A stretch of 64,000 nt of DNA from Streptomyces calvus (GTDB lineage Bacteria; Actinomycetota; Actinomycetes; Streptomycetales; Streptomycetaceae): NCBI RefSeq assembly GCF_006782915.1, contig NZ_VCNP01000056.1, positions 868,001 to 932,000 of the forward strand. The letters are read 5' to 3'. The translations under genes were made by a program, and so were the position numbers. The notes under the pieces were generated by a model. It saw only the letters and a program-made list of their open reading frames with translations, did not search any database and was not told where the DNA came from. This document shows, piece after piece, positions 1-9,881 of the stretch. Position 1 is the first letter of the stretch. The number at the start of each line of letters is the position of its first letter.

Positions 1-24
1 TCCCGGGTCGGCGATCATGGGCGC

Positions 25-399
25 ATGACCGACGCAGACGACGCGGTACGGGCCGCGATCGACGGCGAACTGCGCCTCCTCGACCCGGCGGTCCGCTCCT
101 GCCCGGCCGAGGTCGAGCGCCTGCTCGACCCCGAGTTCACCGAGGTCGGCGCCTCCGGCCGGCGCTACACCCGCGCCGAGATGATCGCCGAGCTGCACGA
201 CCACCCCGGCAGCTCGGCGGACGGCCCGCGCTACGAGCCGTCCACCATGACCGGCGTCCTCCTCGCCCCGGGCCTGGTCCACCTCACCTACGAGACCCGC
301 TTCGAGGGCCGCCACGCCCGCCGCAGCTCCCTGTGGCGCAGACGCGACGACGCGACCGACTGGCGCATGTACTACCACCAGGGAACACCGGTTCCCTGA
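25..399 (+). CDS. NTF2-like / DUF4440 small protein
   Basis: A 124-residue soluble protein with the layout of the SnoaL/NTF2-like DUF4440 fold. An N-terminal helix (AAIDGELRLLD) is followed by a pattern LLDPEFTEVGASGRRYTRAEMIAEL around residues 33-57, which is typical of the family, and later strands end in WRMYYHQGTPVP. No catalytic residues can be named, because members range from isomerases to proteins of unknown function. The ATG at 25 is the first in the window and gives a full-length family member, so the gene looks complete. It converges on the LysR gene to its right across a 147-bp gap with no clear hairpin. Confidence 0.75.
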   Translation: MTDADDAVRAAIDGELRLLDPAVRSCPAEVERLLDPEFTEVGASGRRYTRAEMIAELHDHPGSSADGPRYEPSTMTGVLLAPGLVHLTYETRFEGRHARRSSLWRRRDDATDWRMYYHQGTPVP

Positions 400-546
400 A
401 GGCCGTCCCTCTCGGTGAGCCCTCTGGCGGGGAGGGTGGTACCGCGGCTCGAGCGCCGTCCAGGAGGCCGTCTTCACCGGGACCGGCGCCACCCGTGTCC
501 TGAACTCTGAACTCCCCTTTCCGCCGCCCGTCCTTGAGGCAGCTCC

Positions 547-1407
547 TCAGGCGCCCGCCCCCGGAGTCGCCCGCGTACCGTCGAGGGCGGCCTCGGCGAC
601 CTCCGCCGCCACGCGTACGAGGGCCGCGGTCGCCGTCGAGCGGGACTGCTGGGGCCAGGCGACGGCGAGAACCACCGGGGGAGCGTCGGACACCGGGCGG
701 TACGCGACTCCCGGCCGCGGGTAGCGTTCGGCGACCGAGGCGGGCAGCAGGGTGATCACTTCGCCGAGCGAGACGGCCGTGAGGACCTGGGCCAGATCAC
801 CCCGGCCGCGCCGGGCCGCGTCGATACGGTGCTCCACGGTGGCGGTGGTCCAGCCGAGGTCGGCGAGCTCCAGCCGGTCCCGGGCGGCGAGCGGGTGGCT
901 CGATGCGAGGACGGCGACGCGCGGCTCGACGGCCAGCGTCTCGCTGTCGAGGCCGGTGGCGTCGAACGGGGCGTGCACCAGGGCGGCGTCCGCCTCGCCG
1001 GTGCGCAGCAACCCCGGCTGTTCCTGCCACCCGCACAGTCGGACGGCGACCGGGACGGACCCGGGTTCGCGCGCGTAACTGGCCAGGATCGGCTCCAGCA
1101 GCCCCGCGTCGCCGTCGGCCTTCACGGCGAGGACCAGCTGCGGTTCGCCCGCCGCGCGCCGGGCACGCCGCCCGGCTGCCTCCAGAGCGTCCAGCGCGAT
1201 ACGGGCCTCGGCGAGCAGGACGTCTCCCGCCGGGGTCCGGGTCACCCTGTGGGTGGTCCGCTCGAACAGGGCGACGCCCAGCTCGGACTCCAGCCGGCGG
1301 ATCGCCCGGGACAGGGGCGGCGGGGAGATGCCCAGCCGCTCGGCCGCCCGCGCGAAGTTGAGCTCCTCGGCGACCGCCACGAAGTAACGCAGGGAACGCG
1401 ACTCCAC
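547..1407 (-). CDS. LysR-family transcriptional regulator
   Basis: A 286-residue LysR regulator. The N-terminal winged helix-turn-helix is clear (residues about 1-60: SLRYFVAVAEELNFARAAERLGISPPPLSRAIRRLESELG, then LFERTTHRVTRTPAG). It is followed by a substrate-binding domain with the usual VAVLASSHPLAARDRLELADL stretch near residue 170. The length is normal for the family. It is divergent from the NmrA-like reductase at 1574, and a LysR-type palindrome lies between them, so that reductase is its likely target. The effector cannot be deduced. Confidence 0.92.
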   Translation of the reverse strand: MESRSLRYFVAVAEELNFARAAERLGISPPPLSRAIRRLESELGVALFERTTHRVTRTPAGDVLLAEARIALDALEAAGRRARRAAGEPQLVLAVKADGDAGLLEPILASYAREPGSVPVAVRLCGWQEQPGLLRTGEADAALVHAPFDATGLDSETLAVEPRVAVLASSHPLAARDRLELADLGWTTATVEHRIDAARRGRGDLAQVLTAVSLGEVITLLPASVAERYPRPGVAYRPVSDAPPVVLAVAWPQQSRSTATAALVRVAAEVAEAALDGTRATPGAGA

Positions 1408-1425
1408 GCTCCGCCTCCCTCCGTA

Positions 1426-1440
1426 TTGCCCTCAGGGTAA
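1426..1440. promoter_or_regulatory. LysR-type palindrome between divergent genes
   Basis: TTGCCCTCAGGGTAA is a 15-bp interrupted palindrome with six of seven arm positions matching. It lies 19 bases upstream of the LysR start and in the divergent promoter region of the NmrA-like gene. Its position and symmetry suit autoregulation plus control of the neighbour. Binding is inferred. Confidence 0.4.
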
Positions 1441-1573
1441 CAAGCAGGTCCCGGGCGGTCCTTCAGTCCGCAGGGGCCCCGGGCACAGGATGGAGGGGCG
1501 CCGGGACGCGAGCGGAACGCCTCCCCGGCCCCGGCGCGCTCCCTTTCGTCCCGACGCTACGGAGTCGTGCCTC

Positions 1574-2464
1574 GTGATCGTCATCACCACCCCCACCGGC
1601 GGCATCGGCCGGCAGGTCCTCGACAACGTCCTCGACACCCTCGACGACGGGGCCGCGGTCCGCGTGATCGCCCGCGATCCCGCCCGGCTGACTCCGCGGG
1701 CCCGCGCACGGGCCGAGGTCTTCCGGGGATCGCACGCCGACCCCGACGTCCTCGCCGCGGCCTGCACCGGCGCCGACCAGGTGTTCTGGCTGGTACCGCC
1801 CGCGCCCGGCGCCGACAGCGTCGAGGGCCACTTCCGTGACTTCACGACCCCGCTGTGCGACGTGATCGCGCGGCGGGGTGTCGAGCGCGTCGTCGCCGTC
1901 TCCACCCTCGGGCGAGGCGTCGCGGAGAACGCCGGGCCGATCTCCGCATCGCTCGCCATGGACGACCGCGTCGCCGCCACCGGAGCGCACTACCGGGCGC
2001 TGTGCCCGCCCTTCCTGATGGAGAACCTGCTCGGCCAGGCGGCCGCCCTGCGGGCCACGGGCGCTTTCCGCATGGCCTACCCCGCGGACCGCGTCCTGCG
2101 CACCTGCGCCACCGCCGACATCGCGGCGACGGCGGCCCGGCTGCTGCTCGACGGCGCCTGGACCGGCCGCGCCGACGTCCCGCTGGTCGGACCCGACGAC
2201 CTCACCCCCGAGGGCATGGCGGAGGTCCTGTCCGAGGTACTGGACCGCCCGGTACGGATGATCGAAAGCACCCCGGAGGAGTACCGGACCTCGGCCCTGC
2301 GCTTCGGCGCGAGCGAGAGCGGTGCCCAAGGGCTCGCCGACATGGCCTCCGCGATGGCTGACCAGGACTTCTACGGGAAGGGCGAGCCCAGCACCCCGGA
2401 CACCGCGCCCACGAGCTTCCGCCGCTGGTGCGAGGAGGTGCTCAGGCCGGCCGTCCTCGGCTGA
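1574..2464 (+). CDS. NmrA-like NAD(P)-binding oxidoreductase
   Basis: The GTG at 1574 is chosen as start because GGAG at 1561-1564 sits nine bases upstream and the protein then opens directly with the Rossmann strand VIVITTPTGGIGRQVL. The frame is open further upstream but lacks a ribosome site. The 296-residue product is an atypical short-chain dehydrogenase of the NmrA/SDR-a5 type: a TGGIG dinucleotide-binding loop, VIARDP after beta-2, and a downstream FLMENLL stretch typical of NAD(P)H-binding NmrA proteins. The classic YxxxK pair is not obvious, so it may bind nucleotide as a sensor or reduce a quinone-like substrate. It is divergent from a LysR gene. Confidence 0.82.
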   Translation: MIVITTPTGGIGRQVLDNVLDTLDDGAAVRVIARDPARLTPRARARAEVFRGSHADPDVLAAACTGADQVFWLVPPAPGADSVEGHFRDFTTPLCDVIARRGVERVVAVSTLGRGVAENAGPISASLAMDDRVAATGAHYRALCPPFLMENLLGQAAALRATGAFRMAYPADRVLRTCATADIAATAARLLLDGAWTGRADVPLVGPDDLTPEGMAEVLSEVLDRPVRMIESTPEEYRTSALRFGASESGAQGLADMASAMADQDFYGKGEPSTPDTAPTSFRRWCEEVLRPAVLG

Positions 2465-2478
2465 CGGGCCTGAGCACC

Positions 2479-3363
2479 TCACCGCTCCAGCAGCATCCGC
2501 TGCAGCTCCCGTGCCGCCCGGGGCGGAGCCACGTCGCTGCGGTGCGCCAGCGCGATGGTCCGGTGCAGCCCCGGCCGGGCCAGCGGCGTCACCCGCAGCC
2601 CGTGCCCCGACCGCGCCGCCACCATGCGCGGTACGACGGCGACGCCCAGCCCCGCCCGCACGAACCCCAGCACGGCGTCCATCTCGCCGCCCTCCACCGC
2701 GAACTCCGGCTCGAAGCCCTCCGCGCGGCACGCGGCCACAGTCAGTTCGCGCAGGTCGTAGCCGTGCCGGAACATCACCAGGCGCTCGCCCTCCAGGTCG
2801 GCGATGCGCACGGCCCGCCTGCCGCGTCCGGGGAACGGGGCGTCCGGTGAGGACACCACCACCAGGTCCTCGCGCAGCAGTTCCACCGTGGTCAGCGCGG
2901 GCGAGGGCGACGGCAGCGGCAGCACGACCAGGGCGAGGTCCAGTGCGCCGCGTGCCAGCTCCCGCACCAGGTCGTGCGAGCCGCTCTCCTCGACCAGCAG
3001 CCGGACGCCCGGATAGCGGTCGTGGAAGGCGCGCAGCACGTCCGGCAGCAGACCGGTGCACAGGCTCGGCGTCGCGCCCAGCCGGACCCGGCCGCTGCGC
3101 AGCTGCGCCACCTCCTGCACCTCGTGCCGGGCGGTGTCCGCGTCCGCGAGGATCCGCCGGGCCAGCGGCAGCAGCGCCTCGCCCGCGTCGGTCAGCGTGA
3201 TGTTCCCACGCGCCCGCCGGAACAGGTCCGCGCCCAGCTCCCGTTCCAGCGCCTTGATCTGCTGCGACAGGGACGGCTGCGCGACATGGACCGTCTCGGC
3301 GGCCCGGGTGAAGTGCCGGGTCTCCGCGACGGCCACGAAGTACTGGAGCTGCTGGAACTGCAT
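2479..3363 (-). CDS. LysR-family regulator next to succinate dehydrogenase
   Basis: A 294-residue LysR regulator that starts MQFQQLQYFVAVAETRHFTRAAE. The frame is open 42 bases further upstream, but the chosen ATG gives the canonical family N-terminus. The helix-turn-helix (TVHVAQPSLSQQIKALERELG) and LFRRARGNITLTDAG wing are followed by an effector domain of normal length. It is divergently transcribed from the sdh operon with 83 bp between the starts, and a T-N11-A box lies in that gap. This arrangement suggests control of the sdh operon. The effector is unknown. Confidence 0.92.
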   Translation of the reverse strand: MQFQQLQYFVAVAETRHFTRAAETVHVAQPSLSQQIKALERELGADLFRRARGNITLTDAGEALLPLARRILADADTARHEVQEVAQLRSGRVRLGATPSLCTGLLPDVLRAFHDRYPGVRLLVEESGSHDLVRELARGALDLALVVLPLPSPSPALTTVELLREDLVVVSSPDAPFPGRGRRAVRIADLEGERLVMFRHGYDLRELTVAACRAEGFEPEFAVEGGEMDAVLGFVRAGLGVAVVPRMVAARSGHGLRVTPLARPGLHRTIALAHRSDVAPPRAARELQRMLLER

Positions 3364-3372
3364 CCAGTCATC

Positions 3373-3387
3373 ATAGGCGTCTCCTAT
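3373..3387. promoter_or_regulatory. T-N11-A LysR box upstream of sdh operon
   Basis: ATAGG-N5-CCTAT is a perfect dyad containing T at 3374 and A at 3386 separated by 11 bases, the classic LysR binding pattern. It lies 9 bases upstream of the LysR start and about 60 bases upstream of sdhC. Function is inferred from position and symmetry. Confidence 0.5.
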
Positions 3388-3408
3388 CGAATCCAGCCGT
3401 TCCATGTC

Positions 3409-3439
3409 TTGGACCGATGGGGTCCTCCGGCTCTAGCGT
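3409..3439 (+). promoter_or_regulatory. Candidate sdh promoter, possibly leaderless
   Basis: TTGGAC (3409-3414) and TAGCGT (3434-3439) resemble -35 and -10 hexamers with a 19-bp spacer, which is longer than ideal. The sdhC ATG at 3447 lies seven bases past the -10, about where transcription would begin. The mRNA could therefore be leaderless. Confidence 0.35.
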
Positions 3440-3446
3440 CGGTGAC

Positions 3447-4154
3447 ATGGCTCTGGCAACGCGGACGGACCGACGGCCGTCCATGGCACGCACCGTGTGG
3501 GACTCGACCGTCGGCAAGAAGGCAGTGATGGCGGTCAGCGGCCTGATCATGCTGCTGTACCTGGTCGTCCACATGATCGGAAACCTGAAGATCTTCTTCG
3601 GGCCCGGCGAGTTCAACCACTACGCGCACTGGCTGCGCACCGTGGGCGAGCCGTTCATGCACCACGAGTGGACCCTGTGGCTGGTCCGGGTCGTGCTGGT
3701 CGTCGCGGTCGTCGCCCACGCCGTCTCCGCGTACCAGCTCAGCCGCCGCGACATCAAGGCGCGCCCCAGCAAGTACGTGCACAGCAAGCCCCGCGCCAGT
3801 TACGCCACGCGCACCATGCGCTGGGGCGGCATCATCCTCGCGCTGTTCATCGTCTGGCACGTCCTGGACCTGACCACCGGCCATGTGCACTCCGGCGGCT
3901 TCGAGAGCGGCAAGCCCTACCAGAACGTCGTGGACACCTTCTCCACCTGGTACGGCAACGCCGTCTACATCGTCGCGATGCTCGCCGTCGGCCTGCACAT
4001 CCGGCACGGCTTCTGGAGCGCCGCCCAGACCCTCGGCGTCGGCAGCCGCACCCGCGACCGCGCCCTGAAGACCGTCGCCAACGTCCTCGCGCTGCTGCTC
4101 ACGGCCGGCTTCCTCGCCGTACCCGTGGGCGTCATGACCCAAGTGGTGAGCTGA
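3447..4154 (+). CDS. sdhC: Succinate dehydrogenase cytochrome b subunit
   Basis: A 235-residue membrane anchor of the single-subunit type B (SdhC/FrdC, cytochrome b558) family. Hydrophobic segments are visible at about residues 25-45 (VMAVSGLIMLLYLVVHMIGNL), 75-95, 125-145, 170-190 and 210-230, giving five helices. Histidines in VVHMIGNLKIF, MHHEW, VVAHAVSAY, VWHVLDL and LHIRHGFW are candidates for binding two hemes. It anchors SdhAB in the membrane and passes electrons to quinone. No sdhD gene is present, which fits this family. The ATG at 3447 was preferred; an in-frame ATG lies at 3417 and another at 3483. sdhA starts two bases after the stop. Confidence 0.93.
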   Translation: MALATRTDRRPSMARTVWDSTVGKKAVMAVSGLIMLLYLVVHMIGNLKIFFGPGEFNHYAHWLRTVGEPFMHHEWTLWLVRVVLVVAVVAHAVSAYQLSRRDIKARPSKYVHSKPRASYATRTMRWGGIILALFIVWHVLDLTTGHVHSGGFESGKPYQNVVDTFSTWYGNAVYIVAMLAVGLHIRHGFWSAAQTLGVGSRTRDRALKTVANVLALLLTAGFLAVPVGVMTQVVS

Positions 4155-4156
4155 CC

Positions 4157-6102
<1,946 letters not shown>

Positions 6103-6106
<4 letters not shown>

Positions 6107-6852
6107 AGCTCACCCTGCGCGTCTGGCGGCAGAAGAACGCCGACGCCGACGGCACCATGTCCACGTACGAGGTGGACGGCATCTCACCCGACATGTCCTT
6201 CCTGGAGATGCTCGACACCCTCAACGAGGAGCTGATCCTCAAGGGCGAGGACCCCGTCGCCTTCGACCACGACTGCCGCGAGGGCATCTGCGGCGCCTGC
6301 TCGCTGGTGATCAACGGCGACGCGCACGGCCCCGAGCGCACCACCACCTGCCAGCTGCACATGCGGTCCTTCCGGGACGGCGACACCATCGACGTCGAAC
6401 CGTGGCGGGCCTCCGCCTTCCCGGTCGTCAAGGACCTGGTGGTCGACCGCTCCGCCTTCGACCGCATCATCCAGGCCGGCGGCTACATCACCGCGCCGAC
6501 CGGCTCCGCGCCGGAGGCCCACGCCACGCCCGTGCCCAAGCCGGACGCGGACTTCGCCTTCGAGCACGCCGAGTGCATCGGCTGCGGTGCCTGCGTCGCC
6601 GCCTGCCCCAACGGCGCGGCGATGCTGTTCACCTCCGCCAAGGTCAACCACCTCAACGTCCTGCCGCAGGGCGCGCCCGAGCGGGAGACCCGCGTGCTGG
6701 ACATGGTGGCGCAGATGGACGAGGAGGGCTTCGGCGGCTGCACCCTCGCCGGCGAGTGCGCCACCGCCTGCCCGAAGGGCATCCCGCTCACCTCCATCAC
6801 GGGCATGAACAAGGAGTGGCTGCGGGCCACCCGCAAGGCGGCCAAGCGGTAG
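6103..6852 (+). CDS. sdhB: Succinate dehydrogenase iron-sulfur subunit
   Basis: A 249-residue electron-transfer subunit linking SdhA to the heme anchor. A plant-type [2Fe-2S] set is seen at Cys58, Cys63, Cys66 and Cys83 (CREGICGAC ... C). A ferredoxin-like set CIGCGACVAACPNG lies near residues 160-173, and a second CATACPKG near residue 220, for the [4Fe-4S] and [3Fe-4S] clusters. It ends the sdhCAB operon and is followed by a strong hairpin. The ATGA overlap with sdhA fixes the start. Confidence 0.97.
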
Positions 6853-6885
6853 CCGCCCCGCAGACGTTCGCCGGAGGTGCGGACG

Positions 6886-6924
6886 GACGGGGCCGGGACA
6901 GGTGCTCATCGACCCGGCCCCGTC
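6886..6924 (+). terminator. Hairpin terminator after sdhCAB
   Basis: GACGGGGCCGGG (6886-6897) pairs perfectly with CCCGGCCCCGTC (6913-6924) across a 15-base loop, a 12-bp GC-rich stem 34 bases past the sdhB stop. No U-tract is seen, as is common in Streptomyces. Confidence 0.65.
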
Positions 6925-7079
6925 TCGCTTTCCGCCCCTGGCATTCAACATCCCCACATCCGCGCTCCCGGCACAGGTCACGCGCGCGCCAACCGGCATC
7001 GGAAGAACAGGAGCGGCGGCCCGCACGACCACGGGCCGCCCCCGCTCCGCCGTCCCCGGCCCGTGCCCAGGAGTCAGCC

Positions 7080-7859
7080 ATGACCGCCGTCACCACGCTC
7101 CACCGTCCCCCACAGCCCTCGGCGCCCACCCGCTACACCGTCGCCCTCGCCCGCGACGAGGAGGACGTGCGTGCCGCGCAGCGGCTGCGCCACGACGTCT
7201 TCGCCGGTGAGATGGGCGCCCTGCTGTCCACTCCGCAGCCGGGGCTGGACGTCGACCCGTTCGACGCCTACTGCGACCACCTGCTCGTCCGGGAGGAGGT
7301 GAGCGGGCAGGTCGTCGGCACCTACCGCCTGCTGCCCCCGGAGCGCGCCGGGATCGCCGGCCGGCTGTACGCGGAGAGCGAGTTCGACCTCTCGCCGCTG
7401 GACCCGATACGTTCCTCGCTCGTCGAGGTCGGCCGCTCCTGCGTGCACCCCGACCACCGCGACGGCGCGGTCATCGGCCTCATCTGGGCGGGCATCGCCC
7501 GCTACATGACCGACCGCGGCCACGCCTGGCTGGCCGGCTGCTGCTCCGTCCCGCTCGCCGACGGCGGCGCGCTGGCCTCCGCCACCTGGGACCGGGTGCG
7601 CGACCGGCACCTGGCGCCCGAGGAGTACCGGGTGCGCCCGCTGCACCCCTGGCTGCCCAGGACCGCCGAACCCGCCGCGCCCGCCGCGGCCACCGAACTG
7701 CCCGCCCTGCTGCGCGGCTACATCCGGCTCGGCGCCTGGGTCTGTGGCGAGCCCGCGCACGACGTGGACTTCGGCGTCGCCGACCTCTACGTGCTGCTGC
7801 CGATGGACCGGGTCAACCCCCGCTACCTGCGGCACTTCCTCTCCCTCGTCCCCGCCTGA
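7080..7859 (+). CDS. olsB: OlsB-like ornithine N-acyltransferase (GNAT fold)
   Basis: A 259-residue member of the GNAT-related family (Acetyltransf_5) that includes OlsB, which transfers 3-hydroxyacyl chains from ACP to ornithine in ornithine-lipid synthesis. Recognisable blocks are AAQRLRHDVFAGEMGA near residue 35, the DPFDAYCDHLLV stretch near 64-75, VVGTYRLL, VEVGRSCVHPDHR and GAWVCGEPAHDVDFGVADLYVLLP near the C-terminus. The next gene is a PlsC-type acyltransferase overlapping by TGATG, the expected OlsB-OlsA partnership. A shared GNAT fold means other acyl acceptors remain possible. The ATG is preceded by AGGAG. Confidence 0.83.
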   Translation: MTAVTTLHRPPQPSAPTRYTVALARDEEDVRAAQRLRHDVFAGEMGALLSTPQPGLDVDPFDAYCDHLLVREEVSGQVVGTYRLLPPERAGIAGRLYAESEFDLSPLDPIRSSLVEVGRSCVHPDHRDGAVIGLIWAGIARYMTDRGHAWLAGCCSVPLADGGALASATWDRVRDRHLAPEEYRVRPLHPWLPRTAEPAAPAAATELPALLRGYIRLGAWVCGEPAHDVDFGVADLYVLLPMDRVNPRYLRHFLSLVPA

Positions 7860-8671
7860 TGAGCGTCTGGCTGCCCGGCGCGCCCTGCACCCCGCGGGGC
7901 TGCGTACGGCCGACGGCGCGCCCCGCGGCCGTACCGCTGGCGGTGCTGCGGCTGACGGCGGTCGCCGTGCTGCTGCTGGCCGGGATCGTGCTGCTGCCGC
8001 TCGGGCGGCGGATCCCGGCGGGCCCGGTGCGGTGGTGGTCCCGGTGGATCGTGCGCGCCGCCGGGGTCCGCGTCCGCATCGCCGGAGCCGCCGCGCCCGC
8101 CGGCGGGCTGCTGCTCGTCGCCAACCACATCTCCTGGCTGGACGTACCGCTGCTCGCGGCCGTCCGTCCGGCACGCATGCTGGCCAAGACCGAGATACGG
8201 CGGTGGCCCGTGGCGGGCGCGCTGGCCGCGCGCGGCGGGGTGCTGTTCATCGACCGCGACCGGCTGCGCGCCCTGCCCGGCACGGTCGCGGCCGTCGCCG
8301 CCGTGCTGCGCGCGGGCGCCGCCGTCGCGGCGTTCCCCGAGGGCAGCACCTGGTGCGGCCGGGCGCAGGGAACGTTCCGCCGCGCGGTCTTCCAGGCGGC
8401 GCTGGACGCCGGGGTGCCGGTGCAGCCGGTCCGCATCCGCTACCTCGGCGCGGGCGGTACGCCGGCCACGGCGCCGGCCTTCGTCGGCGACGACACGCTC
8501 CTGGCGTCCCTGTGGCGGGTGGCGTCCGCGCGCGGGGTCGTCGCCGAGGTCGAGGTCGTGGCGCCCATACCGGCGGGCCGCCACGCCGACCGCCGGTCCC
8601 TGGCGCTCGCGGCGCAGCCGGAGACCGACGCTGAGCACGCACACGGCCACCCTGAGTACAGAATCATCTGA
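7859..8671 (+). CDS. olsA: OlsA-like lyso-ornithine lipid O-acyltransferase (PlsC family)
   Basis: A 270-residue acyltransferase of the 1-acylglycerol-3-phosphate family. The catalytic NHxxxxD motif is NHISWLD and the substrate motif is FPEGSTW; GGVLFIDRDR is the usual block between them. A hydrophobic helix near residues 25-48 (VPLAVLRLTAVAVLLLAGIVLLPL) would anchor it in the membrane. By its coupling to the OlsB-like gene (start overlaps that stop by one base) it is expected to add the second acyl chain to lyso-ornithine lipid. A general PlsC role in phospholipid synthesis cannot be excluded. Confidence 0.85.
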   Translation: MSVWLPGAPCTPRGCVRPTARPAAVPLAVLRLTAVAVLLLAGIVLLPLGRRIPAGPVRWWSRWIVRAAGVRVRIAGAAAPAGGLLLVANHISWLDVPLLAAVRPARMLAKTEIRRWPVAGALAARGGVLFIDRDRLRALPGTVAAVAAVLRAGAAVAAFPEGSTWCGRAQGTFRRAVFQAALDAGVPVQPVRIRYLGAGGTPATAPAFVGDDTLLASLWRVASARGVVAEVEVVAPIPAGRHADRRSLALAAQPETDAEHAHGHPEYRII

Positions 8672-8761
8672 ATTGATGATATTTGTCCGCTTTGATCAGT
8701 TTCCGTAGGGCTGATCCAGGAGAACCGGAGAGGAGCGAACCCGAAGGGAGGGTGATGCAAG

Positions 8762-9811
8762 ATGATCACCCGCGAAGAGATCTCGATCCTGCTGGATCAC
8801 CCCGTGTACGACGGGGACGGCAACAAGATCGGCGACGCGAAGCACGTCTTCCTCGACGACGCGAGTGGACGCCCCGAGTGGGTGACCGTCAAAACAGGAA
8901 TGTTCGGTTCCAACGAGTCGTTCGTGCCCATCCGCGACGCCACGCTGGTGGAGGACCACCTCGAAGTCCCCTACCGCAAGGACAAGATCAAGGGTGCGCC
9001 CAACGTCGACATCGACGCGGGCGGACATCTGTCGGTCGACGAGGAACACCGCCTCTACGACTACTACGGCATCGACTGGGGTTCCGTGATGAGGGAGCCC
9101 GGCGAAGGCCGCTCGCCCGGCATGGGCACGGCCGGCACCGCGGGCACCGCGGGCACCGCCGGGACCGCCGGAGCAGCCGGAGCAGCCGGAGCCGCCGGCA
9201 CGGCGGGCATGGCGGGCCGTCGGGGCGACGCCACGCGCACGGGCGCGCCGGGAACGACCGGTGCCCCGGGCACCACGGGCGCTCCCGGAACCACCGGCAG
9301 GGCCGGTACGGCCGACACCACGGGCATGGCCGGCCGCCGGGGCGAAGCCCGCACCGGCACACGCGACGACAACGCCATGACCCGCTCGGAGGAGCGGATG
9401 CACGTCGGCGTCGAGCGGCACGAGTCCGGCCGGGCCAGGCTGCGCAAGTACGTGGTCACCGAGGAGGTGCAGCAGACGGTGCCGCTGCGTCACGAGGAGG
9501 TCCGCGTGGAGCGCGAGCCCATCACGGACGCCAACCGCGGTGCCGCCATGTCGGGCCCGGACTTCACGGAGTCCGAGTACGAGGTCACGCTGCACGAGGA
9601 ACGCCCCGTCGTCGAGACCGAGGCGGTCCCCGTCGAGCGGGTGCGGCTGACCACCGAGGAGAAGACCACGGACGAGGTCGTCCGCGGACGGGTCCGCAAG
9701 GAGCGCATCGAGGCCGAGACCGACATGACCGACGAGACCAAGCAGCGCGGCCGTGACGTCCCGGGCCGCGGCACCCCGGGCCGCGACGTCCCCCGCAAGG
9801 GCCGCCCGTAG
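8762..9811 (+). CDS. PRC-barrel and DUF2382 protein with collagen-like linker
   Basis: A 349-residue protein in three parts. Residues 1-110 are a PRC-barrel (LLDHPVYDGDGNKIGDAKHVFLDD ... GMFGSNESFVPI). Residues about 120-195 are Gly-X-Y triplets (runs of GTA, GAA and GAPGTT). Residues about 200-330 are a DUF2382 domain rich in Glu, Arg and Val (LRKYVVTEEVQQTVPLRHEEVRVERE). The C-terminus is basic and Gly/Arg-rich. Proteins with these two domains are often linked to envelope or general stress in actinobacteria, but the biochemical role is unknown. The start follows a GGGAGGG ribosome site. A strong hairpin shared with the converging gene follows. Confidence 0.88.
   Translation: MITREEISILLDHPVYDGDGNKIGDAKHVFLDDASGRPEWVTVKTGMFGSNESFVPIRDATLVEDHLEVPYRKDKIKGAPNVDIDAGGHLSVDEEHRLYDYYGIDWGSVMREPGEGRSPGMGTAGTAGTAGTAGTAGAAGAAGAAGTAGMAGRRGDATRTGAPGTTGAPGTTGAPGTTGRAGTADTTGMAGRRGEARTGTRDDNAMTRSEERMHVGVERHESGRARLRKYVVTEEVQQTVPLRHEEVRVEREPITDANRGAAMSGPDFTESEYEVTLHEERPVVETEAVPVERVRLTTEEKTTDEVVRGRVRKERIEAETDMTDETKQRGRDVPGRGTPGRDVPRKGRP
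9121..9330. repeat. Short tandem repeats coding Gly-X-Y triplets
   Basis: Nine-base units such as GGCACCGCG recur in tandem, followed by GGAGCAGCC units and GGCGCGCCGGGAACGACC-like 18-base units. All stay in frame with glycine in every third codon position of the protein, so repeat number could change without a frameshift. Confidence 0.7.
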
Positions 9812-9849
9812 GACGGTCCGGACCGACCGAACCCTCTCTCACCCCAGCA

Positions 9850-9881
9850 CGCCGCGCCGGTACGACGTCACCGGCGCGGCG
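9850..9881. terminator. Bidirectional hairpin terminator
   Basis: CGCCGCGCCGGT (9850-9861) pairs perfectly with ACCGGCGCGGCG (9870-9881) around an eight-base loop. It sits between convergent genes and its right half overlaps the stop codon of the luciferase-like gene. Confidence 0.75.
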
